In this document: in pieces, positions 1-10,189 of the stretch
Layout of the letters: each line of letters begins with the position of its first letter
How positions within the stretch are numbered: position 1 is the stretch's first letter
Assembly: GCA_949987705.1 (NCBI GenBank)
Contig: OX465281.1
Coordinates: 28,690,942-28,754,941 of the forward strand
Source of the DNA: Thereva unica
Taxonomy: Eukaryota > Arthropoda > Insecta > Diptera > Therevidae
Direction: 5' to 3'
DNA: 64,000 nt
Made by a program: the position numbers and the translations under genes
Notes under the pieces: model-generated
Seen by the model: only the letters and a program-made list of their open reading frames with translations
The model's database searches: none
Told to the model about the DNA's origin: nothing

Positions 1-150
1 TCTTCACTCAATTCTTAACTCAACTTGACTTATCTAAACTCAACTCTTCACTCAACTCTTAACTCAGCTCTTAACTCAGCTCTGGACTTAATTCTTAATA
101 CAACCTTTACACGAACTCCTTACTCATCTCAACTTAATTTAACTCAGGAC
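1..150. repeat. Degenerate CTCAACTCTTAA-type simple repeat
   Basis: The first 150 bases are built from variants of a roughly 12-base motif (ACTCAACTCTTA and relatives), strongest in 1-90 and fading after 130. The array probably starts before the window. The reverse complement of the same motif makes up the longer array at 52017-52615, so the two are one repeat family in opposite orientation. The period is irregular. The 100-residue frame that runs through it is a by-product of the repeat. Confidence 0.7.
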
Positions 151-2018
151 ATACATAATATTACGACATCCCGTCATGTCGCGTCGTTACACAATTTTCC
201 GTCACGGCATACTAGTAGGTTTCATCCCCAACTCGTGCCAAGACGTTTCACACCAAAAGGACAAACTATAAAATTTTTGCAGATGCCTACAATTCTCATT
301 ATCCTTGACAACAAATTACTTCGGTGAAATTTCTTACAACCCCAGCGATCAAAATTATAAATTCCCAATAGTAGTTTCCTCCAGCAGAGGAGAGCTCATC
401 CCCCGAAATGTCCTAAGATATTACAGCAACAACAAAAAACGCAACGAAAGTTGTTATTAAAAAAGGGACAAAAGATTCCTTTAAATTTTAATCCAATTTC
501 GGTCAAATTAATGAGAAAATCCCCAAAAACCCTACCCAGCATAATTAATTACCTTTAATCTGGTATTCAGCATTTCTCTTTGTCTCTGTCTCTCCCGTTT
601 CGCACTCCCCGGCAGCCCCCGCAAAATAAAATATCTCCAAAAACTTGTGAGCAAATATCTTTCAGACTCAGGAAGTTGGGCACACACTGAAGCCCCTAGA
701 ATCTTCCGGTTAAAATATTATGAGATCCTGGGCCACACACAGAGGATTCACCGGCATAAAGGAGTCCTTTTTTGAAGGAGCCAGAGGAGGAAGCTGCCTG
801 CTACCCAGCAGCAGGGATAATATCCATGAGGAGAGTCTCGGATCTCCTCGAGTCGATTTCATCCCCATTCACTTCAATATGGCCATTGTGGTCGTCCATT
901 AATATTGCAGCAATGGAATGAAACCCAATGATTCCGCCACTCAAATGTCACTGGGCACTCTCGGATATTGGGTGCTTAGGGGGCGTCCAATTCGGGGGCT
1001 TTCTCGCTCTGTATATGTCAGATCGAGTTGACCCATGAATAGCCCATTCGGAACCGGTACTTTTCGCAGACAGCCATTCAAGTGGACCACCGGGGTGACG
1101 TTCGAACAGTTCGGATATTGTCGAGATTTTTGTGTGCTCTCCCACAGCCAGCTGGGAGATCGAACTGGATGGCCCCTCGGACCGATGGCCGTGCACGGCC
1201 TGTGTGTTTAGTGATGGTGAAGGTTTTATATTAAGTTTGACATGGACTTTACCAGGGGCATAGGAATTGAATAAAAATTTTCATTATTCATTGGATTAAT
1301 TTCTGGGGGTGGCATTCTGCATGGATGTGTGTGACCGGGGCACCAAAGCACCAGATATAAAGTACCATCAAAGTTCGGCAGAATGATGGCTCTTCACTCG
1401 CCATCGGCGGCGGGGTTCCTGATGATTGATCCAATTTGATTGCTTGAACCATGGCCACGAAACCCAATATTCCCAAGTAATGATGTACAATCGGCGATGC
1501 GTTGGGGGGTGGGGGTGCAGGGCAGGGTCATGTTTTCTTTCGCCTTTTCGTACCGCATTTGATAATTACTTAAGGGAGTTTAATGAAGACGAAATTTTTA
1601 CTTAATAGACGTGATAAGACACACCTCGCGATATGCGATACTTGCCGAAAAGTAATTAGTGGTGAAAAAGGAGATAAATTACTTTCAGGTATTCAGGGGC
1701 GCTGCTGTGGGAAAGTCGTCCCTTATTGGGAGGGTGAACAGTGCTTTTTTGTAAGAAATTTGATTCAGGTTAAAATTCTTGTCAGAATTATTTAATGACC
1801 GATTGTAGTGTAATTTGTGGCTGGGTAGAAGAAAGAAGGGGTTTTCTTTAAAGCTGAAATTTTAAGGTTAAGCTGACTTTTTAAGGGTTGATTTCGCCTT
1901 TGTTTTTGTTGTAAAATTGAAGTCGAAAGTGCTGAGATACCGCTTGGACGTTCGAAATAGTTTATTTTTTAGAATGACTACTTCATCTGCATCAGCATAC
2001 ATACTTTAGTTCGTCATG
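151..2018. other. Gene-free stretch, nothing recognised
   Basis: No recognisable coding domain, RNA gene or repeat was found on either strand. The longest frames are 60-80 codons and carry no family motif. GC-richer patches near 720-1450 could be conserved non-coding DNA, but that cannot be judged from one sequence. Confidence 0.5.
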
Positions 2019-2060
2019 TCGTACATGTCATTGTGCAATGTCAAGCTTAGTCCAAACAAT

Positions 2061-2210
2061 ACAAGGTAGAGTAAAAGTAATGCCATACTGTAAATGCGCC
2101 ATAATTCTCTATCTATCTACAACATAAATGTCAAAGCACAATGACATGTGACGCCTTTTGCACAAATTATGACACACTCACATTATGGCATTGCTTTTGC
2201 CCCACCTTGT
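2061..2210. mobile_element. Short inverted-repeat element (MITE)
   Basis: The terminal inverted repeats are 2061-2087 and 2184-2210, 27 bases each, both beginning ACAAGGT on the outward side and sharing AATGCCATA inside. The four differences are all transitions. ACAAT stands just outside both ends (2056-2060 and 2211-2215); alternatively the terminal TA could be a Tc1/mariner-type target duplication. An overlapping inverted pair lies at about 2022-2044 and 2126-2150, so its left arm is outside the element. There is no coding capacity. The superfamily is not settled. Confidence 0.55.
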
Positions 2211-2229
2211 ACAATAGCTTAAGTGGACT

Positions 2230-3371
2230 CTAGTGGAGGAGATGCTAGATGAAAAGGTAGTATACCAAAGGGAAAAATTTGAGCTTATTTTAAGCGCTGC
2301 CAAATATGCTTCCAAGAGAGCATTTATTGGAGTTTTCATAAATTTTATAGAACGAAGAAAACGGGCCATTATTTTGGTGACCATAATGGGTGACATAAAC
2401 AGTCTCAATGGACCGGCTCTCGTTCGATGCAGAGGACAAGCAGCTTTAGACGTGGTTAGTATTTAGTTGGGGGACTGCTTTGGTAAAACGACACTCGCCC
2501 TTGGAAAGAAAAAGGCACTTGCAAGAGATGACCAAAATAAAAGCTTATTCACATATCCATCGGCGTCCATGATGCTCCTAAACCACGGGAAAGACTCGGC
2601 GATGTTAGACTACGTTTTGATCAAGCAAGATTCCGATCGATGCTCAAAGACGTACGTGCAATGCATGAGCCAGATTGCGGATCGGACCATCATCTTGTTC
2701 GAGCGAAATTACCGATGCGACTACAAAGTTGGAAGAAAACCACATAAAATGAGCGGCGTCGAGGCACTAGAACCGGACGCAGACAATCTGGCAGTTAGGT
2801 GGCAAAACAACATCAACAAACGACAACATCAAAAAATCGGATGGAACTTCCGTGACTTCTCCGTCGGCAAATTATTTACGAAAATCATACAGTCGAGGCT
2901 ACAGAAACATCGTGCGCAAACGAACCGAAAAGAACAAGAGAGATTTAGATCACATCAAGGATGCATTGATCAAATTTGAAAACTGAACACTTGCCATTGA
3001 AAATCATACAACTTCTCCAAGTGTCGTGCGGTAGCTCAACCAGCGGCGTTCGTATTCGAAGCGACTTATCCGAGGAGTACCCGATTGAAACGGGTGTCCA
3101 ACAGGGAGACGTGGCTTCGTCGCCTCTTTTCAACGCTGTGATCGACGCGATTATAGGTGAAGCATTCGATGGACTTAAAGAATCCACGATTATCAGTTAT
3201 CGCCGAAAATCGGATAGAATGGAAACGAATCGTGAATGGAGTTCGAGATCCAGCGGTGCCGACAGCAACGAATCCATTGCTGGGAAATCCCGCTCGGACC
3301 CCCAAATAAAGGATCAAAGAAGAAGAAACAAAACGATGTCGCACAAATATCCTAATAGTCTCGATCACTAG
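2230..3371 (+). pseudogene. RTE-like LINE, copy A: endonuclease and RT remnants
   Basis: This is a decayed non-LTR retrotransposon on the + strand. At about 2375-2410 the frame has a GDxN-like motif typical of the APE endonuclease. Around 2590-2740 there are endonuclease C-terminal blocks (DYVLI in one frame, CGSDHHLVRAKL in another), so at least one frameshift separates them. From 2845 the RT begins with GKLFTKIIQSRLQ and a fingers motif ending GCIDQI. The palm A block is missing. A later block at 3080-3170 matches ETGVQQGDVASSPLFN. The 3' end (3180-3340) matches the C-terminal tail of copy C. The internal deletion and mixed frames mean it makes no protein. The APE+RT order and tail fit the RTE/CR1-type group; the exact clade is uncertain. 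Confidence 0.75.
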
Positions 3372-3441
3372 ACGATATCGAATCCGTCACCCTTGGGCTG
3401 CCCCCATAAATACAGGCTCTACAAGGTGACAGTGAGCTTAA

Positions 3442-3615
3442 AGGCTCAAACAAAACCAATCCGTTCCGTCCTTTTTTAAAAGTTGGAGATTTGACATTTC
3501 CGTAAACTTTGCATTAGACGAACGGAGCGGTGGCCACAATAAAGTGGACGGAATGCCAAAAAAGACAAAGGAAAAACGTGCGGATCGGACGGAACGGATT
3601 GGTTCTGTTTCAGCC
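3442..3615. mobile_element. MITE with 30-bp TIRs and TTA/TTAA flanks
   Basis: The outer 30 bases at each end are inverted copies with two mismatches. The shared core CCAATCCGTTCCGTCC lies at about 3456-3471 and, inverted, near 3587-3602. TTAA or TTA stands at both junctions. That fits either PIF/Harbinger (TWA) or piggyBac-type (TTAA) targeting. The element is 174 bp, non-coding, and directly follows RTE copy A. No related copy was seen elsewhere in the window. Confidence 0.7.
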
Positions 3616-6600
3616 TTAAGACACACCAAAGGCACCCCAGCAAAGGCTCTCAAGAAAAACTTTAACTCATATTAATACTATTCGCAACCCATTAGGACTG
3701 GTGTGAAACAGCTACACAGGCATACCGCGACCTTGTCTACCAGCAACTTTGCGCAAATTAGGGCTCAATTCTGAGCACAATTTTTCACATTCTGGTATCT
3801 AAGCAATAGATCCGACCATATTCATAGTGGAACCCCTTCAACCATCTTCAAGATAGTCATACATCCTCACAATTGTAGAGCAGTAGCAAAAAGATCACCA
3901 AACATGTCCTCCGAATCGGCGTACAACTTCACCTTACGACGCATCAAGGTACGCAAATCTACACTTTTTAATGAAGTTGTCAAATTAGTCGGTACTCATT
4001 GAATTAGGACCGACGCCTAACATCCGTTAACAACAAAACTACAATACAAACTACAAAAAATCTCCTCACAAGAAAGCTCATTACAAAAAACTCACCACAA
4101 AACAGCTCACCAGGCCGGTTTTTGTCTCAAATAAAGCTCACACCCAAGCTCACAACCGATCACGCCACTGAGCTAGGAACCTCATAGCTATGCTACTATT
4201 AATGGCAAGGGACAACACTAGATAGTGAAGGGAACCCTTGTTCCTGATCCTACAAGACAATCGAACGGCAATCAAAAATGACTTCAAACACTTACGAGCA
4301 GATCCCACTCCATCGACCGCAAAAGAGAACCTTTTGAACAACCACACGAAGGCCCGTAAAAAATAACCAAGGCGATTAGGGGAACACTTCGTCATCAATT
4401 TAAATATCACAAACAAGTCAATATCGATTATCAAACCGAAATTATCTTCCATTTGTGATCGCAACGACGAAGCCGATCCAAAGCGATCAGCAACTTTCTG
4501 ATATGACCTACTCTGGAAGGAGAGTACCTAGATAGGTACTTCTTCATTTCATAGTTGCATAACCCACATAACTACAGCTACAAAAGTTCTGGACCGACCC
4601 TATACGATCCACTGATCTTTGTTACTGAAACGAAAATCGAAACGAAACGGATACCTGACGAACTCCGGTTTAACAAAACGTTCTCATGGTAATGCAGAGC
4701 TCTGCTTTCCATATTCTGAGGTGCTAGAATGAAGCTAGGGTGGTCTTTATTTGTAAAGCGCGCAGAAAAACATAGGAAGAAGCAAAATCCTAACGACACA
4801 TTTGATTTCTTCTGAAAACCATGGAAAAGGACTTCAAAAAGCAGGTTAAGATGAGTATTATAGTGACTCCATTGCACGCCTACCGGCCGGACAGATCTAT
4901 AGAGACTGCCTTATTTAAGCAGGGTAGAGCTGGTGGTTGATTGTAGATATCGTTTCCGTTGAATAGCTCCCGAAACAACGGAATACTTGTGAGGCTACAG
5001 CAAGGAGGAGATTGAAACTTCTCCATCGATTGAGGAGATTGAAAATCCTCCATTACGGTTGCCCTATTTCCAGGGAGATTTGGAATACAAAACCTAAATC
5101 AATTTAAAACTATATCAAAACCCTTATCCTCGAAAGTTTTTAATGACGGCATTGGCACAATAGACCCTTAATACGTCAAAGTGGCTGCAAAAACGCCCGC
5201 TCAAAGAAAGAAGAATAAGTTCCTTAACGCAACGTTAAACTACATACAACCTTTTTCAAAAATCGCAATAAAAAATCAAAAGTAAAAACTCAAGTCCCTT
5301 TCTGATATGCCATTACCGCCCTTTATCCACTGAACCTCATAACTTGCTCCACGCTCCAGCATCAGCTCTCGCCTTCTTTTTCCAGTCTCTATTTACACCG
5401 ACCCAAACATATTGTCGTGTTGCCATCCGATACGTACAATTAAAGTTTCCGAGTGTGTCGTCATACATGCCTTTCACATCGTTTCCAACACAATCCTTTT
5501 CGGTCCTTGAAATTAAAAAGTCAAATTCAATTAAAGGATTTTGCACGAACAGAGAGTAAAGAACAAAAAAGGATATATAGAGAGGAAAGAGAGCGAGAGG
5601 AATCCTAATTACAAAAGTACTAAAGCGCGCGCGAACATTTTCAACTTTTCGTGATGGGTTCATTCATCTGTCGTGAATGGATTTTCTTTGTGTCAGAATG
5701 TGCCTCTCTGGCTGACATGACATATGACGATAGCGCGGGCAAGACTTTGCAAAACTTATTAAAGTTTGAAATTAATTTTTTCTGATCTACCTATTCCCAC
5801 GGTGGCCATCTTTCCTCCCTTCTACCCTATCGGCCCCACGTCGTAGACTGTTGTTTTCAAACTAAAACAATTTTCGCTTTTCGTCCCTAGGATAAATGCT
5901 GGGAGTTGATCCAGTCCAATGGTCGTCGTCGCTATTGGCGGTTTGCCCTCTGCCCCAAGACCTCCTAGACCAACGGCAGGGCCGGACTTTGTGATATTGC
6001 AGACTCTCCTTGTTCGCCAAGGACGACGTCGACGACGGTCCGTTCGTATGCCCGGACAAACAAAATTTATATCCACAGTATCAAAGTTTATACGGCTAAC
6101 TAAACGGACGAGCGGATTATAGCCCACAGGACGAGGGCGTGAGGTGCAGGGCAGCAGCACCACGGTTTAGGGCAAACAAAGACTGGGAATGGCGGGCATA
6201 AACCAGCTGATACAGACTCCTAGCTCGCAGTTATTACATTCCATTATTCCGTTATTCATTGATAAATATATTCGCTTCGTTTTAATTATAAACCTCACAT
6301 CCAGGGTCACTCTCTACAACGGGCGTCTGCTGGCCAGAAACGTGATCGAATTGAATCCTCTCTACAATTTCATTTCATTTCTTCTCTCACCCTGTCCCTG
6401 TCACTCTATCTCTATCTCTTTCACTCTCTATCTATTTATTTTCTATTCCTATTCCGATTTCCATTCAACTTCGATGACCATTATCCTAGGGGTGTGCATG
6501 GAAAGATGAGAAATTGAGTTTAAGTGGCGCCTTTCTTAGCATTGGGGGATATCAGTCCTTCAGTCCCTCTGTGCGAGCTCTTATTCATGAATCCTTTTCG

Positions 6601-6825
6601 GTATTGAAAACTTCTCGAGAACATAAAGGACAATGTGCCAAACACAAAAAAAAAATGAAATAAAAAAAAATATATCTACATCTAGGGTGTGTTCTGTGAA
6701 GTGACAAAGGACTCTCCAGAGCACAATAACGATGTAAAGGAAAAATGGGAAAATGTTCTTCGCCTCCTCTCAAGTTTGTGTGTGATATTTTTATATCCTT
6801 TTGTCCACACTTATATTGTCGTTTG
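3616..6825. other. Gene-free stretch
   Basis: No credible gene was seen. It contains one copy of a dispersed repeat (4085-4170) and a GC-rich patch at 5900-6060 with overlapping frames on both strands but no recognisable domain. Pyrimidine-rich runs lie at 6370-6450. The frames of 100-113 codons here overlap each other antisense and look like chance. Confidence 0.5.
4085..4170 (+). repeat. Dispersed repeat, copy 1
   Basis: It matches 55025-55110 in the same orientation. Shared blocks include AGCTCA, GGTTTTTGTCTC or GGTTCTTGTCTC, then AATAAA, and CACAACCGAT. Related reverse-oriented copies lie near 51330-51480 and 57000-57110. It is non-coding and its origin is unknown. Confidence 0.5.
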
Positions 6826-6870
6826 TACTAATTTGTAACTTTTTTTCCTGTTTTTTTTCTTCCAGGTAAG
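6826..6870 (+). other. Recursive splice site (ratchet point) 1
   Basis: A branch-point match TACTAAT (6826-6832) precedes a strong T-rich tract (6840-6863), then TTCCAG ending at 6865, immediately followed by GTAAGC from 6866. A 3' splice site fused directly to a 5' splice site with no exon between is the signature of recursive splicing in long insect introns (established for Drosophila). It implies a +-strand transcript crossing this point. That it is used is inference. Confidence 0.65.
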
Positions 6871-8306
6871 CACAATATCCTTTTTCTTGATGTGTATATG
6901 AGAGGGGCAAGAAGTTGTGTGTGAATTTGGTTTGAGTTATTGTCAAGGATTCACCAAAAGCTAAAAAGTTGAGTAAGTTGTTTTTTTTTCGTACTAATTT
7001 AGGACGATTTTTGTTTTATTGTGAAAATAAGTGTTTTTGACAAGGATTCATTGTGGGATTTTGTATAAATAAGGATATTTATGCTGGAATTGGTTGACAT
7101 GAAGAGTTTTATGAATAAATGTACTTCGGGCATATGCTAGAGCAGCAAAGACTCCTACTAGATATTAGGCAAGGTGAAAAGTAGGAAAAGCGATCAGCTC
7201 TGCATAGGAACCACGACGGGGATACAAATGGTACTAAAGGGTATCGTTTTGTAACCATTCTTGTGAAAAAATAGTGACTCTAAATATGTCTGGTCATATT
7301 CGGCAATTGATCATAACATAACTTTTGAACCCTTCAAATCTCTCCCAAATCCTATGAGGAAAGACTGATCTTGGCCAGGTCCAAACGATCGTAAAGAAAA
7401 TGTTCAGTTGCTTCTCTGAGTTGTTTCTCCTTCCTGCCATAACAGTAGGTGTTGTATGGAACTTTCGATACGGCCGGCATTGTCCTATGATGATCATGAC
7501 GATCGCGGTGATGTCTTGATATCGATCTATACTTTTTAGTTGGTCCTAGGCGTTCTACATAAGTCTTCGTGCCGCCTTGTGGCCCGCGATGTTCCTATAG
7601 CCAATGTTATGTATAGTCTTTTGACAGGTTTCGACCATGTTGGACCATCCATCAGAGGCTTAAGCAATATGAAGCCCAAAGAAGCAGAGAAAGACAAAAC
7701 AAAATGCCAGAAGAGACAGCATCTGGACATCTGATCCAACCTCGTGATGGAATGTCGTAAGCCGGTGAAGGCAGGAGAATATGAATTAAGAAGGAGGTTG
7801 TTCTTTTCTTAGGTTGGGCTAAAGATCCCCAAAACCTAGAGGCAGGAGCTTCTCGGTAGAGTTCTGTCGAATTTTCGATGCACCTACGTGCACTTACAAA
7901 TGTAGCTAGTGAATTGAGTAGCGAGCTTCGTCTGAGTCACTTTTCCTACAAGGAAAGCATAGACGATAGGTCGCTTATCCGTAAGTCCCACTGCCCTAAC
8001 TCTAGTGATCACCTTTGAAGGACCCATTTCTAAGGGTCACACTGATGACGCCAGACCAAAATAATGCCATTACGGCTCCTACCGATCTGGACTTAAACGT
8101 CATGCAAAAGGGTTGGTGAGTTAAATCATTACGTATCTGATACTACCGTTTGGGTACGGACCAGCTCCGGGGTCTTCTGTCGTAAGCATGCCTTAGACGT
8201 GGCGTCGTACACATAAGTTTCTCATCACTACCTTGTAAAAAAAGCAACTTGAATGTTATACAGACCATGCCTAGTGCCTTGAGAGTCTCTTGGCTTTCCA
8301 GTAACA
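6871..8306. other. Gene-free stretch
   Basis: No recognisable gene or repeat was seen. Short antisense-overlapping frames at 7294-7739 carry no identifiable motif. They may be old transposon residue, but this cannot be shown from the sequence. Confidence 0.45.
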
Positions 8307-8407
8307 GGGGTGGTATTACGTAAGTTGTTTCAATCGACCTATCCACACAAAAATCTTGAACTTTTGTATGAAGAAGTCGATTGAAACAGTTTACGTAATA
8401 CCACCCC
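8307..8407. repeat. 32-bp-arm hairpin
   Basis: Left arm 8307-8338 and right arm 8376-8407 are inverted copies over 32 bases with two differences. Both differences would be G-U pairs in RNA, so a transcript of the + strand could form an uninterrupted 32-bp stem around a 37-base loop. The arms start GGGGTGGTATTACG. No clear target duplication flanks it. It could be a tiny foldback transposon, a recent inverted duplication or a small-RNA hairpin. Confidence 0.75.
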
Positions 8408-10094
8408 AGGATAACTTTTCTTCTATTCTTAGCTGTGTCTGAGCTACTAGGCTCAGTAGTTTGTCCTAGTAACAAACACTGGCAAAATTCGGCAAGCGGT
8501 TGAATTTTTAGAAGTTTAAAGAGATGGGAGAGAAATCCAACTCTTAGTTAGACCCATCTGTATATAAAACTATATCACAGTTTTTGTCAGGCTGGAAGTT
8601 TTCTTAGTCTCTGGTCTAGACCATCTGGACATCGAAACTTGGGTTGAAGTTGAGTTTCGAACTTGTATAGCCAAATGGCCCTTCTAGCACTCCTGTGGTA
8701 GAGAGCACAATGCTTTCCTGTGTCCTTACCTCGTACCTAAGGGATGTGCACGCTGTCTGATGATTAGATTAGACGACAGCAGATCGACAATAACGTTCAT
8801 TGTTTCAGGGGGGCTGTAAGCAAAAATGCTACTCCGAAACATGTTATTCTTTTGACGTGGGCTTGACAGAGTCGTGTATCAGCAACGGTCTTATCACTAC
8901 TGTTCAGAGACAGGGACCTCTATATTGCTTCAATTTCTATCTCTTATCGAAAGTCTGTCTTGTGGCATTCAAAGCCATACCTGCGCCTCCATTTCAACCT
9001 TGTATTCAAAATAGAACCCATGTACCTTCACTAATTGTAGGCAAACTGACATCATGACTTTTTGTTTTATTCGTGAGAAGCATCCTGCAAAGCATTTTGC
9101 GAGATAACGGATAACCCATATCAGTTGGACCACACGATAACCTTCCCAACCAATCATCTCCATAGGTTTGGTTAGATGTATGAACGCCTTCAGTGCGACC
9201 AGAATACCAATTAGCGCTTTCATGTCGCACTCCACCTTTGGCATGATAAAAGCATGTATAGCTTTTTTACCTCGCCTATTGGGACCGTCTAAATATCTGA
9301 ACCCGTGGTGAGGCTCCCTGCTTGATTAGGCAATGGGCTTATTCCTTATTCCTATCCATATTCCTTTCCCATGTCCATGAACCTAAACAACAGTCGCGTT
9401 TTACATTCTAGAAATGAAAAAACTGCTAACTCCAACAAACAGTTTTATCCTATCTACCCCCAAATAGTGCCGTGACGGTAGGCTGACTTCCAGGGGGACT
9501 CCATTTCTCTATATCAATCTTAGAACGTCTATTAAAAAGCTTGCAGCCCTCTCCTTTCCATATCAGTTCTATATATTTTTTAGCATTGCATGTCCGCAGA
9601 TGAGACACTTCTTTTAAGGCTCCTGTAGAATCGGGTTTAAAGCAGTAGAAAAAAGTTTTTTAATATAGAATTCATGGCAGTCTGTAGTTAGACATGTCAA
9701 TAAGCTTCGGTAGCTTTGCTCACCTTTTTCAATTTCCTTTTCGCTCTCCAAAACGCGAATGTCGTTATACCAAGCGGTCCCCCAACTAAGTACTAAGTAC
9801 GTTCAATGCTGCTTGACTTCCCTAATCGAACGCGAACCGGTTTATTGAATAAGTTAATGGCATCCTTCATGGTCACCAAGATTAATAGCCAGTTTTATTC
9901 GTCCTATAAATTTGCTAAAGCTGTAATTTTGCTCACTTAGGAACATATTGACAGCGTTTATAATTCGTCCCACTTAGCAGCACTTTGATTTTCCTGTTGA
10001 GGGGTGATCGAACAAGAATAGTCTCTATATAGAGGCGATGGCAGAAAAGAGAACAAGCAATTTCTGTTGAAAAAGAAAGACAAGAAAGGATAGG
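8408..10094. other. Gene-free stretch
   Basis: Nothing was securely recognised. A 91-codon minus-strand frame at 8969-9244 has no recognisable motif. The DNA is likely old degraded repeat and intronic sequence. Confidence 0.4.
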
Positions 10095-10184
10095 AAGACG
10101 AAGGACCATGGAACTGCGTGGATTTGATACTCTGCACCTCTGGGATGGTAATCCATCGCCGTAATCACTGTGCTACCAAAAGCC
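10095..10184 (-). mobile_element. tRNA-derived SINE, diverged copy
   Basis: The reverse strand matches the tRNA-like head of the better preserved SINE at 55801-55875: a GGTAGCA start, a shared CCCAGAGGT block, a degenerate B box, then GGTCCTTCGTC. The upstream + strand (10060-10094) holds purine-rich sequence like the body of the other copies. It is one of five copies in this window, all on the minus strand. Confidence 0.6.
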
Positions 10185-10189
10185 TATTG

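Noticed and set aside
25..327. A 100-codon N/L/T-rich protein
   Set aside because: Most of it is translated simple repeat.
5822..6163. Overlapping frames of 65-113 codons in a GC-rich patch as a gene
   Set aside because: Three frames on both strands are open at once, as expected from base composition, and none has a recognisable motif.
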